Positions 35,365 through 44,304 of a DNA stretch of 64,000 nucleotides are shown in pieces. The position numbers and the translations under genes were made by a program. Under the pieces are notes generated by a model. The model did not search any database. It had not been told where the DNA came from and saw only the letters and a list, made by a program, of their open reading frames with translations. The DNA is taken from NCBI GenBank assembly GCA_020635535.1, contig JACJZP010000016.1, positions 9,691-73,690 of the forward strand, written 5' to 3'. The number at the start of each line of letters is the position of its first letter. Positions within the stretch are counted from its first letter, which is position 1. Source of the DNA: Flavobacteriales bacterium. Lineage in GTDB: Bacteria > Bacteroidota > Bacteroidia > UBA10329.

Positions 35365-36999
35365 TTAGCAAAGATACTTACCTACAATTGGCACTCTACG
35401 CCCCATGCCAAACGCCTTTTTACTAACCCTTAGTATTGGTGGGGTTTGAAAGCGCTTGTACTCGTTCAAGTTAACAAGACGTAGAATACGATTAACAAGC
35501 TCGTCATTGTGCCCCATGGCAATGATCTCTTCAGGCCCCTTTCGGTGCTCAATGTATTCAAGAAGAATCTCATCCAAGATCTCGTATTCAGGTAGCGTGT
35601 CAGAATCCTTCTGATCGGGCCTAAGTTCTGCACTGGGTGCTTTGGTGATGATGTTCTCAGGAATCACCTCACCATCTCTATTGATCCATCGGGCCAACTC
35701 ATAAACCTCTGTCTTGTACAGATCTGCAATTACCGAAAGGCCACCGTTCATATCGCCATAAATGGTAGAATAGCCCACCGCACATTCACTCTTATTAGAT
35801 GTATTGAGCAGAATGTTTCCAAACTTATTAGAAACTGCCATCAGCAGCACACCACGTATCCGGGCTTGAATGTTCTCCTCCGCCAAATTGAACGGAAGAT
35901 CACCGAAAACAGGTTTAAGATCAGCTCTGAAATTCTCGAACAGATTCTCAATGGAAATGATCTCATACTGGGTTCCAAGGTTTTCTGATAGCTTAACCGA
36001 ATCATCAATCGAGTGCTGTGAAGAGAAGCCTGACGGCATAAGAAGCGACCGGACATTCTTTGCTCCCAGCGCCTTTTGCGCCAAGTATAGAACCACGGCT
36101 GAGTCTATTCCTCCAGAAAGGCCAATAACCGCTTTTGAAAAACCAAGCTTGCGGAAATAATCACTGATTCCAAGAACGATGCCATCATGGATCCGCTCGA
36201 TCTTTGAACGCTGATCGGTCTTCGCCTCACCTATGACTTTCAACGCTCCATCGAACTCAAATGTGGCAGAATCTTCTTCGAAATAATCAAGTTCATGAAT
36301 GAGGGTTCCATCTGCATTCATGGCCATGGAACCACCATCAAAGATCAACTCGGTCTGTGCCCCTACATGATTCGTGTAGAGAACAGGCAGTCCATATTTC
36401 TTACAATTCTTCTCCAGTATTCTAATTCGGTCTTCGCGATGCGAAAAATCGAATGGAGAAGCTGCAATGTTTACCATCAACTGCGGGTTGTGCCTCATCA
36501 GCTCATCCATCGGGCTCACTATGTAAAGCGGGTCTTCCACATTCCAAAGATCCTCGCAGATGGTCAAAGCAACCGGAACACCGCTCACTTCAACAATATT
36601 GAACTCGCGATTCGGTTCAAAGTAGCGGTATTCATCAAAGACGTCATAGTTCGGCAAGAGCGTCTTTTTAACGACCTGTTGAACCTTGCCATCTGACAGA
36701 ACATAAGCTGCATTGAACAAACTTTTACCGTGCTCATCATTGTTCCGCAGAGGTGCGCCAACTATGGCTGCAATACCATCGCAATGCAAGGCAATTTCAT
36801 CAATAGATGATTCGCAACGTTTGATGAAATCCTCAAATTCCAAGAAGTCACGTGGCGGATAACCACAGACAGAAAGTTCCGAAAAGACAATCAGGTCAAC
36901 GCCATCGGCCTTGGCAGAATCAATTTCCGAAATGATCTTGGCAACATTCTGCTCGAAGTTGCCGATGTGATAGTTGAGTTGTGATAACCTTACGCGCAC
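35365..36999 (-). CDS. nadE: Glutamine-dependent NAD+ synthetase
   Basis: A 544-residue two-domain enzyme: an N-terminal nitrilase-type glutaminase (Glu in FSELSVCGYPPRD, Lys in KKTLLPNYD, Cys in TICEDLW) and a C-terminal ATP pyrophosphatase with SGGIDSA P-loop (near residue 295) and SNKSECAVGYSTIYGD. It makes NAD from deamido-NAD using glutamine. GTG at 36999 is the start. It lies between the lipoprotein gene and an OM barrel in a minus-strand run. Confidence 0.94.
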   Translation of the reverse strand: MRVRLSQLNYHIGNFEQNVAKIISEIDSAKADGVDLIVFSELSVCGYPPRDFLEFEDFIKRCESSIDEIALHCDGIAAIVGAPLRNNDEHGKSLFNAAYVLSDGKVQQVVKKTLLPNYDVFDEYRYFEPNREFNIVEVSGVPVALTICEDLWNVEDPLYIVSPMDELMRHNPQLMVNIAASPFDFSHREDRIRILEKNCKKYGLPVLYTNHVGAQTELIFDGGSMAMNADGTLIHELDYFEEDSATFEFDGALKVIGEAKTDQRSKIERIHDGIVLGISDYFRKLGFSKAVIGLSGGIDSAVVLYLAQKALGAKNVRSLLMPSGFSSQHSIDDSVKLSENLGTQYEIISIENLFENFRADLKPVFGDLPFNLAEENIQARIRGVLLMAVSNKFGNILLNTSNKSECAVGYSTIYGDMNGGLSVIADLYKTEVYELARWINRDGEVIPENIITKAPSAELRPDQKDSDTLPEYEILDEILLEYIEHRKGPEEIIAMGHNDELVNRILRLVNLNEYKRFQTPPILRVSKKAFGMGRRVPIVGKYLC

Positions 37000-37007
37000 A
37001 GCGGAAA

Positions 37008-37835
37008 TCAGAAGAGAATTCCAACGTTCAGTGCCACATGATGCAAGTTGGCATTCATTGCAAACGGCACTACTGTGCGGGTTCCGCTTGAACTGTCATA
37101 CTTAAAAAGACCTTCATCATTATTCACCTTATCCATATCGGGATCTCGCATTAGGTCTATAAATCCATTATGGTATGAAACACTTGCAACCAACGAAGTG
37201 TTCCCTGAAAAATTCCACTCAAACCCCGCACCGATGCGAAGTTTAACATTGATGAACATACTTTGGTTGTATCTGCCCGTGAAGTCGGTTTCAGAAGCGG
37301 CCGAAAAGGTCTCTGTTACCGCACCAACTGAGTCGGTCAATGAAGATTCCAGCAGCTGACGCTCATCTTTAGTTCTTGCTGAGGCAAGTACCGAAACATC
37401 CGCTCCGAACTGCCCAAAGTAGGTGAAGTATCCTATCTCGTTGGTCATCAACTTCAACGTAATGGGAATGTTGACATAATCGTATCGATAGGTACGGGTA
37501 AGCAACCTGTATTGATTCTTGTCAGATTGATCAATGTAACGAGCATCGGCATCAGCCCCGAAATCAAGAGCGGCACCTGACATTTTGTGTTCAAGCCCGA
37601 ATGCAATCGCATAATTGTTTGTGAAGGCGTACTCGGCCATCATTCCGTAACCGAACTTGACCTTTGCCTTATCAAGATCAACACCATCTGTATTCGGCTG
37701 AAAAAAATCAACCGATGGCGAGAGATTGAATCCGATTCTGAACTTCTTTCTCATCTTGGGTCCAACAGCCTGATCCTGCGCAACCGCTCCGCTGCAAACC
37801 GCCATTGTAAATACTATCAGAAGTAGGTTTTTCAT
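37008..37835 (-). CDS. Outer-membrane beta-barrel protein (OMP_b-brl_2/PorT-like)
   Basis: A 275-residue protein with signal peptide MKNLLLIVFTMAVCSGAVAQ and a porin-like barrel (IGFNLSPSVDFF, VKFGYGMMAEYAFTNNYAIAFGLE, YVNIPITLKLMTN, IGAGFEWNFSGNTSLVASVSY, VALNVGILF ending in Phe). The N-terminal frame extension to 37898 is spurious; the ATG at 37835 precedes the signal peptide. It is divergent from gldB, with a perfect TAATTTTG box upstream. Whether it belongs to the gliding machinery is not clear. Confidence 0.8.
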   Translation of the reverse strand: MKNLLLIVFTMAVCSGAVAQDQAVGPKMRKKFRIGFNLSPSVDFFQPNTDGVDLDKAKVKFGYGMMAEYAFTNNYAIAFGLEHKMSGAALDFGADADARYIDQSDKNQYRLLTRTYRYDYVNIPITLKLMTNEIGYFTYFGQFGADVSVLASARTKDERQLLESSLTDSVGAVTETFSAASETDFTGRYNQSMFINVKLRIGAGFEWNFSGNTSLVASVSYHNGFIDLMRDPDMDKVNNDEGLFKYDSSSGTRTVVPFAMNANLHHVALNVGILF

Positions 37836-37861
37836 AATTTCGACCGCTTCAATTGCATTCG

Positions 37862-37869
37862 CAAAATTA
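37862..37869 (-). promoter_or_regulatory. TAnnTTTG -7 box for the OM barrel/nadE run
   Basis: TAATTTTG on the minus strand is a perfect match, 26 bp upstream of the ATG at 37835, in the 50-bp gap shared with gldB. Confidence 0.5.
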
Positions 37870-37885
37870 CACGAATTAGTCGGGC

Positions 37886-38899
37886 ATGAGATTTTCACTG
37901 ATTGGAGCCTTTTTTCCGCTTTTACTCATACTCTCAGGATGCAACAATGACCCATTGGATGTTGATGTATCAAGTCTAAATCCACATTTGACATTCAAGC
38001 GGTTGGACCAAGACCTATTTGCATTGAATCCAGCTGCTGGAAAAACCGATACTGAAAGCCTCAGAGCCAAATACGGAGACTTTCTTACCGACTACTGCGT
38101 GGGTGTGCTACGTATTGGAGACCCAGGGTCAGAATCGTTCAGTTATTCGGTTGCACAATTCATTTCAGATGAGAACATGCGGGCATTGTACGATGATGTG
38201 CAAAAGCAATATGAGGACATCTCTACGATTGAAGCAGAACTGACCGATGGCTTCTCCTACTACATGTATCACTTTCCGGACAGCACGGTTCCCGAGATCG
38301 TATTCAATATTTCTGCCATGAACTACGCCATTGTGGCCACTCCAACAACACTGGCAATTGGTCTGGATATGTTCCTGGGAGCGGATTATCCAGTGTATCC
38401 AATGGTAGGACTACCACAATACATGATCCGGAACATGAAGCCGCAACAGGTGGTCCCCCAAGCCATGAAGGGCTGGCTGCAATCCATGTATGAAACAGGA
38501 GCTAAGCGTAACTCCCTCCTCGATTACATGGTTTTTGAAGGGAAACTGCTCTACGCCATTGATGCAGTTTTGCGCGGAACACCCGACTCTGTGAAAATCG
38601 GTTTTTCACCAGATGCAATGGAATGGTGCAATGCTTACGAAGCACGGGTTTGGGCTCACCTTGTAGATCAAGAACTGCTTTACACAACAGAATACATGGA
38701 CATTAATAAATGGATCAACCAAGCACCATTTGTATCTGGAATTCCCAAAGATTCCCCCGGCAGATTGGGCCAGTGGGTCGGGTGGAGAATAGTACGCGAG
38801 TATATGAGGAACAATCCGGAAACCACCATAGTCCAACTCATGGAGAACCAGAACTCCCAAGACATCTTGGCCCGATCCAAATACAAACCCAAACTTTAA
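37886..38899 (+). CDS. gldB: Gliding motility lipoprotein GldB
   Basis: A 337-residue lipoprotein with signal peptide and lipobox LLLILSGC, followed by GldB-typical FKRLDQDLFALNP, a FNISAMNYAIVATPTTLAIGLDMFLG core and GRLGQWVGWRIVREYM. GldB is an outer or periplasmic lipoprotein required for gliding in Flavobacterium johnsoniae and belongs to a metalloprotease-like fold group. gldC follows one base after the stop, the same order as in F. johnsoniae. ATG at 37886. Confidence 0.93.
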   Translation: MRFSLIGAFFPLLLILSGCNNDPLDVDVSSLNPHLTFKRLDQDLFALNPAAGKTDTESLRAKYGDFLTDYCVGVLRIGDPGSESFSYSVAQFISDENMRALYDDVQKQYEDISTIEAELTDGFSYYMYHFPDSTVPEIVFNISAMNYAIVATPTTLAIGLDMFLGADYPVYPMVGLPQYMIRNMKPQQVVPQAMKGWLQSMYETGAKRNSLLDYMVFEGKLLYAIDAVLRGTPDSVKIGFSPDAMEWCNAYEARVWAHLVDQELLYTTEYMDINKWINQAPFVSGIPKDSPGRLGQWVGWRIVREYMRNNPETTIVQLMENQNSQDILARSKYKPKL

Positions 38900-38900
38900 A

Positions 38901-39227
38901 ATGAGCAAGACCTCTGAGATCAAGTTCAGCGTAACACTTGACGAAAACCAAATTCCCGAGAGCATCAGTTGGCATGCAACAGATGCAGGACTCGAAAAAG
39001 AACTGGACACAAAGGCCATCATGATATCCGTTTTCGACACGGAATCTGACGAAACTCTGCGCATGGACCTCTGGACCAAAGAAATGCGTGTAGACGAAAT
39101 GAAACGCTTCTTCCATCAGACCATCGTATCAATGGCCGATACGCTTCAGCGTGCAACAAATGAAGATCAGATGGCGGCAGATATGCGCGATTTTGGGCAA
39201 CATTTTGCAAAGCAGATGATGCAGTAA
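38901..39227 (+). CDS. gldC: Gliding motility protein GldC
   Basis: A 108-residue cytoplasmic protein with the GldC pattern: MSKTSEIKFSVTLDENQIPE, SWHATDAG, and KAIMISVFDTE. It stimulates gliding motility in F. johnsoniae. The gene starts one base after gldB, confirming the gldBC operon. No signal peptide. Confidence 0.92.
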   Translation: MSKTSEIKFSVTLDENQIPESISWHATDAGLEKELDTKAIMISVFDTESDETLRMDLWTKEMRVDEMKRFFHQTIVSMADTLQRATNEDQMAADMRDFGQHFAKQMMQ

Positions 39228-39284
39228 AGGCGTAAATGGCTGCTATTAAGCACGTTTACACCAACAACACCGTTCCAATTTATA

Positions 39285-39316
39285 TTTGAACATTTGACCT
39301 CGCGCGCATATATTTG
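39285..39316 (+). promoter_or_regulatory. TTTG/TATATTTG promoter before the T9SS cargo gene
   Basis: TTTG at 39285-39288 and a perfect TATATTTG at 39309-39316 are 20 bp apart, matching the phylum's -33/-7 layout. The ATG lies 41 bp downstream. Confidence 0.5.
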
Positions 39317-39357
39317 TGTGCTTACAGAAAATCGTATCGATCAAACACTACATATCC

Positions 39358-41286
39358 ATGATCTTCCGACCCCAGTTTAAAGCAATCCTTACGGCTATCA
39401 CGTTCGGGCTGCCATTTCTGTCGTTTGCTCAGAACACCCCACTTCTGGTAAATAACGGAGCCATGTTCTACGTCAGCCACTTGGCCAATTCCAACGACAC
39501 GGTTGTTGTTTTTGTAGATGGCACGGTTGAGCACAATGACAGCATCATGGTCAACCTTGGGAAATTCATTATCAAAGGAGACTATGTAAATAACGCTCAA
39601 AGTGGTGGTGACGGCACTAACCCAAGTATTCCTGGCAACAGAGGGCTTTTTGTTGTTCATGGAGACTGGGAAAACAATGGTGAGTACTACGCAGGCGATG
39701 GTAAGGTGAAATTCCCAACTTCGGGTCTGATAGAGGGTACTGAAGTTACCCGATTCCACGATCTTGAATTAGTAGGACCTATTGTGCGTTCAATCAGAGA
39801 CAGTATCGACCCGAATACTTCAGGACCAACAATTGATGTTGAAATTGACGAAACTGGAACGTTGGATCTGGACGAAGGTGAATTTGCCACCAATTACAAT
39901 GTACTTTGGGTGTTCAATCCATCTACAGGTGCTATTATTAGAGAAAACTGCGACACCTGCGGATTTGTTTCAAGTTTGGATAATGGAGATCTTGCTTGGG
40001 TAACCAACCAAGCTGCCCCTTACGTTTTCCCAACCGGATCAAGCATCAATGCACCCACAGATCCGAACAACTTTAGAAGATATAGACCAGTTCTGATTAC
40101 TCCAACCACGGCCGACCAGGACACTTTCCACGTGCGCTTCGTAAATCAGAATGCTACCAACTTCGGCCTGCCAATTTCACAGGTTGACACTTCAATCTGC
40201 TATGTTAATCCATGGTGGTACCATCGAGTTAAAAAAGATGGCGGAGGTGTCCAGAATGCAGACATTGTAATCCGATCAAACCCGTTTGAGAACGATGAAG
40301 ATTACAATGAGATGGCCAACTGGAGTGCAGCCAACAGCCAATGGGAAGGCATGCCAAATACATCCTATGGCGTTGTCAACTTCCTTCCTCAAGTTGTTGC
40401 GGATGACTACAATGATTTCCAATCATTTCCAGAGGATGCATACATTCTGGCTTTCAGCGTACCGAGCGAACCAAGGGTTGAAGGAGATTCTGCAATGTGT
40501 GCAAGTGTACCAATGACTTACACCGTTCCGCAGAATGGCTCCGATTATGATTTTGTGGTTACCGGTGGAACAGTTATAGCTGAGGACGATTACTCTGTAA
40601 CGGTTATATGGAGCAATGATAGCTTGGCTGCAGTTTACGGAAGCGTTCAGGTTATTGAAACCGTTCCGAACAATATCAATGGAGGTTGTACATCCTTAAC
40701 GCGCAACTATGTGGTTGAAATATGGCCTCTTCCTGTTGCAGATTTCACCATAGGTACAGATACTACCCTTCCGGGCGGAATCTTCGTTTACGATATTCTT
40801 GCCATGCAAGACCAAAGTATTCTTACCAGCGAATGGAATTGGGATTTCGGTGATGGCACCACCAGCACTGATTCATTGCCGTATCACACCTACAACGATA
40901 TTGGTGATTACAACATCACCCTTATCGTAAGGAGCGGTTTGGAGTGTTTGGACACGCTTGTTGTTCCTGTTTCGGTTGTTGAAGGTTTGATTGTACCAAA
41001 CGTGTTCACTCCTAACAATGATGGTTGGAATGATGTGTTCGATGTAAGAACAAGTGATGTTGGTCCATTCAAAATCGAGATTTACAACAGGTGGGGTAAC
41101 GTGGTATTCGAAACTACATCTCCACAAATATCATGGGATGGAACAACCATGTCAGGCGTTCAAGCGTCTGCAGGCACTTACTTCTTTGTGATATCCAAAG
41201 CTGAGATGAATTCTGGTAATGTTATCAATAACGAACTCGACAATTTCAATTTCAAAGAAACCGGTTGGGTTCAGCTTATCAGGTAA
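39358..41286 (+). CDS. T9SS type B sorting-domain protein with PKD domain (CHU_C, gliding-associated C-terminus)
   Basis: A 642-residue secreted protein: signal peptide (TAITFGLPFLSFAQ), a long beta-rich region, a PKD domain in the last 200 residues (WNWDFGDGTTSTDSLPYHTY) and the CHU_C type B sorting region beginning VPNVFTPNNDGWNDVFDV and containing IYNRWGNVVFET and YFFVISKAE. Such CTDs target proteins to the T9SS. The ATG at 39358 precedes the signal peptide; the frame stays open to 39316. It ends just before a strong bidirectional terminator. Confidence 0.88.
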   Translation: MIFRPQFKAILTAITFGLPFLSFAQNTPLLVNNGAMFYVSHLANSNDTVVVFVDGTVEHNDSIMVNLGKFIIKGDYVNNAQSGGDGTNPSIPGNRGLFVVHGDWENNGEYYAGDGKVKFPTSGLIEGTEVTRFHDLELVGPIVRSIRDSIDPNTSGPTIDVEIDETGTLDLDEGEFATNYNVLWVFNPSTGAIIRENCDTCGFVSSLDNGDLAWVTNQAAPYVFPTGSSINAPTDPNNFRRYRPVLITPTTADQDTFHVRFVNQNATNFGLPISQVDTSICYVNPWWYHRVKKDGGGVQNADIVIRSNPFENDEDYNEMANWSAANSQWEGMPNTSYGVVNFLPQVVADDYNDFQSFPEDAYILAFSVPSEPRVEGDSAMCASVPMTYTVPQNGSDYDFVVTGGTVIAEDDYSVTVIWSNDSLAAVYGSVQVIETVPNNINGGCTSLTRNYVVEIWPLPVADFTIGTDTTLPGGIFVYDILAMQDQSILTSEWNWDFGDGTTSTDSLPYHTYNDIGDYNITLIVRSGLECLDTLVVPVSVVEGLIVPNVFTPNNDGWNDVFDVRTSDVGPFKIEIYNRWGNVVFETTSPQISWDGTTMSGVQASAGTYFFVISKAEMNSGNVINNELDNFNFKETGWVQLIR

Positions 41287-41310
41287 GCTGAAAGAATCTA
41301 AAGAATTTGA

Positions 41311-41336
41311 AAAAGGCTCCTTTTGGAGCCTTTTTT
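41311..41336. terminator. Bidirectional rho-independent terminator
   Basis: AAAAGGCTCC, TTTT loop, GGAGCCTTTTTT gives a perfect 10-bp stem with a T-run on both strands. It serves both the T9SS gene and the convergent engB, and overlaps the first bases of the engB stop codon. Confidence 0.9.
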
Positions 41337-41949
41337 ATTGACTGAATGTTTGGCTGAAATCCGAGTTAAGGGTTTCGATGAAATTCAGAAGCTCATCTCT
41401 TCCAGAACCATTCTCAGCTGAGGTCAGGTATTGCATAGGCAACTCCTCCCAGCTCTCAAGCATCCTCTCGTTGTACCTACTCAAATTACTATCAGCCTCA
41501 CTCTTTTTGAGTTTGTCTGCTTTCGTAAACACCATGGTAAATGGAATTCCCGAAATACCCAACCAGTTCATGAATTCGAGATCGATCTGTTGTGGCGAAT
41601 GGCGAGAATCGATGAGAACGAAAACGTTCACAAGATTCTTTCGCTCAAGAATGTAGTTGGAAATGATCTTCTCCAATTTCTCTTTCTCCTTAACAGGCAT
41701 CTTAGCATAACCATATCCAGGCAAATCCACCAAATACCACGCATCATTCACCATATAATGATTGATAAGCTGCGTTTTGCCAGGAGTTGAACTGGTCTTG
41801 GCCAGTTTCTTCCGTTGCATCAACATATTGATGAGCGATGACTTTCCAACATTAGAACGGCCAATAAAAGCGTATTCCGGTCTATCTGGATTCGGACATT
41901 TCCGAACATCCGAGTTACTCATTACAAAATGAACGTCCTTGATGGTCAC
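41335..41949 (-). CDS. engB: Ribosome biogenesis GTPase EngB (YsxC/YihA)
   Basis: A 204-residue TRAFAC GTPase: G1 GRSNVGKSSL, G2 region SSTPGKTQ, G3 LVDLPGYGYA, G4 FTKADKL and G5 TSAENGSG. It acts in 50S ribosomal subunit assembly. GTG at 41949 gives the usual MTIKDVHFVMSNSD start. It is 4 bp downstream of the alpha/beta hydrolase stop. Confidence 0.94.
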   Translation of the reverse strand: MTIKDVHFVMSNSDVRKCPNPDRPEYAFIGRSNVGKSSLINMLMQRKKLAKTSSTPGKTQLINHYMVNDAWYLVDLPGYGYAKMPVKEKEKLEKIISNYILERKNLVNVFVLIDSRHSPQQIDLEFMNWLGISGIPFTMVFTKADKLKKSEADSNLSRYNERMLESWEELPMQYLTSAENGSGRDELLNFIETLNSDFSQTFSQ

Positions 41950-41953
41950 AGGC

Positions 41954-42706
41954 TTAGGATAAGGTCTTCTTCAACCAAGGCGAAAGCAACTTATTGAACT
42001 GTTGCGGATGCTCCATCATGGGTGCATGGCCACATTTGTCAATCCAGAAGAGTTCAGAATTTGGAAAGAGTTCGTGGAATTCTTCAGCTACTTCTGGAGG
42101 AGTCACTGTATCATTCTTCCCCCATATGAGACATACTGGCAGATCCATATTGGGAATTTCCTCTCTCATGTTATGTCTGATGGCCGCTTTCGCAATAGCC
42201 AATACTCGAATCAGTTTATTTCTATCGTTGATTATCCCGAACACCTCTTCCACCAATTCATCCGTGGCAACCTTCGGGTCGTAAAAAGTCTTCTCCACTT
42301 TCTCGCGGATGTATTTCCTGTCTTCCCTTCTGGGAAACGAACCACCGAAAGCATTTTCGTAAAGCCCTGAGCTTCCGGTTAGAATCATGGCTTTCACTTT
42401 TTCTGGATGATTCATAGTGTAAACCAATGAAACATGTCCTCCAAGTGAGTTACCAAGAAGCGTTACCTCACTGAAGCCTTTGAACTGCACAAACTCATCA
42501 ATGTACTTGGCCAGTTCCTTCACATTGGTCTTGAGCATAGGCAGATCATAGATAGGCATAATGGGAATCACCACCTTATAATCTTTGGAGAATTCATCAA
42601 GTACATCCTTGAAATTGCTCAGCGCTCCGAACAGACCATGAAGCACCAAGAGCACTTGTCCTTTGCCTTGTTCGATATATCGATGTCCTGATTCCTCCTT
42701 GAGCAT
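41954..42706 (-). CDS. Alpha/beta hydrolase
   Basis: A 250-residue cytoplasmic alpha/beta-hydrolase: oxyanion region LHGLFGALSN, nucleophile elbow GNSLGG, acidic residue in IWGKNDTVTPPEV and catalytic His in KCGHAPMMEHP. Substrate unknown; the family includes esterases and C-C bond hydrolases. It precedes engB and diverges from mraZ across about 240 bp of regulatory DNA. Confidence 0.85.
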   Translation of the reverse strand: MLKEESGHRYIEQGKGQVLLVLHGLFGALSNFKDVLDEFSKDYKVVIPIMPIYDLPMLKTNVKELAKYIDEFVQFKGFSEVTLLGNSLGGHVSLVYTMNHPEKVKAMILTGSSGLYENAFGGSFPRREDRKYIREKVEKTFYDPKVATDELVEEVFGIINDRNKLIRVLAIAKAAIRHNMREEIPNMDLPVCLIWGKNDTVTPPEVAEEFHELFPNSELFWIDKCGHAPMMEHPQQFNKLLSPWLKKTLS

Positions 42707-42786
42707 TCGGCTTCAAAATTAACCATAAATGGGAGGGAGAATAATCGATTGTGTCAAGTCCTAAAACCCCACTTTATCAACATTAC

Positions 42787-42802
42787 TACCACATTTTCCC
42801 AC
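42787..42802 (-). promoter_or_regulatory. Inverted pair of GTGG(T/G)A words upstream of mraZ
   Basis: On the minus strand GTGGGA (42802-42797) and GTGGTA (42792-42787) are spaced 10 bp start to start, the same words and phasing as the forward array at 42885-42910. It could be a second MraZ contact site controlling the divergent hydrolase gene. Confidence 0.4.
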
Positions 42803-42884
42803 CGAAAAAACACAATACTTCACGCACAAATACAGTTGTAACGTAACCTTTGAGTACTTTTAAACTATAAAGTTTTCAACAGTT

Positions 42885-42910
42885 GTGGTAAACTGTGGTA
42901 AATAGTGGGA
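42885..42910 (+). promoter_or_regulatory. Three phased GTGG(T/G)A repeats, probable MraZ operator
   Basis: GTGGTA (42885-42890), GTGGTA (42895-42900) and GTGGGA (42905-42910) recur with exact 10-bp spacing, starting 64 bp before the mraZ GTG. In E. coli MraZ binds TGGG-type direct repeats with one-turn spacing in its own promoter, so autoregulation is expected here. Confidence 0.75.
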
Positions 42911-42947
42911 GATAATCCATTACTTTACCTGATAAACCCTCTAGTAG

Positions 42948-43421
42948 GTGACGAACATTATTGGGACATACGAATGCAAGGTTGACGCCAAGGGCCGATT
43001 GATGCTTCCAACAGCATTGAAAAAGCAGGTCATGGCTAAGCTTGAAGAAGGTTTCGTGCTAAAGCGAAGCATGTTCGAGCAATGCCTTGAATTGTACCCA
43101 ATGGAAGAGTGGAATGCTCAAATGGGCATGGTGAACAAACTCAATCGGTTTGTTCGCAAGAATGTTGAGTTCATCCGCTTGTTCACTGCCGGGGTCAAGG
43201 TCGTTGAGTTGGATGTCACGGGCCGATTGCTGATTCCGAAAGACTTGGTCGGATTCGGATCGATCTCCAAAGACATCGTTCTTGCAAGTGCTGGTACTCA
43301 TGTGGAAATATGGGACAAGGCTGCTTACGAGAACAAGCTGAGCAACCCTGAAACAGATATTGCCACGCTGGCCGAAGAAGTCATGGGCAGCCTTAAAACA
43401 GGGGCTGATGAGTTACCATGA
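42948..43421 (+). CDS. mraZ: Transcriptional regulator MraZ
   Basis: A 157-residue protein with two SpoVT/AbrB-like MraZ halves: GTYECKVDAKGRLMLPTALKK (N-terminal half) and KVVELDVTGRLLIPKDLV (C-terminal half). It forms a ring and represses the dcw promoter by binding phased repeats, which are visible upstream. GTG at 42948 is the start. It overlaps rsmH by 14 bp and heads the dcw cluster. Confidence 0.94.
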   Translation: MTNIIGTYECKVDAKGRLMLPTALKKQVMAKLEEGFVLKRSMFEQCLELYPMEEWNAQMGMVNKLNRFVRKNVEFIRLFTAGVKVVELDVTGRLLIPKDLVGFGSISKDIVLASAGTHVEIWDKAAYENKLSNPETDIATLAEEVMGSLKTGADELP

Positions 43422-44304
43422 CCCCGTTCTGTTACAGGAGTGCATTAGCGGCTTAAAGATTGACCCTGAAGGGGTTTACGTGGATCTGACCTTCGGAGGC
43501 GGAGGACATTCACGGGAGATTTTGAAGCAGTTGAAAGGCGGACATCTGTTCGCCTTCGATCAAGATAAAGATGCACAGATGAACCTGGTTGAGGACAGTC
43601 GTTTCACTTTCATTCCGCACAACTTCAGATACGTGCGCAACTTTCTGAAGTATTACAACGTGGTGCCCGTGAACGGCATCTTGGCTGACCTCGGCATTTC
43701 CTCTTTTCAGATTGATGAACCAAGCCGCGGGTTCAGCACTCGTGCAGATGGTCCGTTGGATATGCGCATGAGCGATGGTATCAAGCTTACAGCCAAAGAG
43801 ATCATCAACACATACACCATTGAAGAGCTGGCCCGAATCTTCCGCGAGAATGCTGACCTGACCGAAGGTTGGAAACTGGCCAAAGCCATTGAAAGTGCCC
43901 GTGCAAGCAGGGAGATTGAAACGATTGAACAGTTCAAGGAAATCTGTTTGCCGATTGCGCAACCACGAAAAGAGAACAGCTTCCTCTCGCGCGTCTTTCA
44001 GGCTATTCGCATTGAGGTGAATGATGAAATGAACGCGCTGAAGGAGATGCTTGAGCAGATGCCTAATCTTCTTACCGAAGGCGGCCGGTTGGTGGTCATT
44101 TCATACCACTCACTCGAAGACCGATTGGTGAAAAATCTGGTAAGAAGTGGGAATCTCGAGGGGAAAGTGGAAAAAGACTTCTACGGCAAACCGCTGGTTC
44201 CATTCGAGGCAATTACAAGAAAACCGACCATCCCAACGGATGAAGAAATAGATAGAAACCCGCGCGCACGAAGCGCCAAACTGAGAATTGCAGAGAAGAT
44301 CTGA
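43408..44304 (+). CDS. rsmH: 16S rRNA (cytosine(1402)-N4)-methyltransferase RsmH (MraW)
   Basis: A 298-residue enzyme: HDPVLLQECISGL start, SAM motif VDLTFGGGGHSREIL, ADLGISSFQID, FSTRADGPLDMRM and VISYHSLEDRLVK. It makes m4C1402 in the ribosomal P site. The ATG at 43408 matches the family start, overlapping mraZ by 14 bp; the stop overlaps the next ATG as TGATG. Confidence 0.95.
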   Translation: MSYHDPVLLQECISGLKIDPEGVYVDLTFGGGGHSREILKQLKGGHLFAFDQDKDAQMNLVEDSRFTFIPHNFRYVRNFLKYYNVVPVNGILADLGISSFQIDEPSRGFSTRADGPLDMRMSDGIKLTAKEIINTYTIEELARIFRENADLTEGWKLAKAIESARASREIETIEQFKEICLPIAQPRKENSFLSRVFQAIRIEVNDEMNALKEMLEQMPNLLTEGGRLVVISYHSLEDRLVKNLVRSGNLEGKVEKDFYGKPLVPFEAITRKPTIPTDEEIDRNPRARSAKLRIAEKI

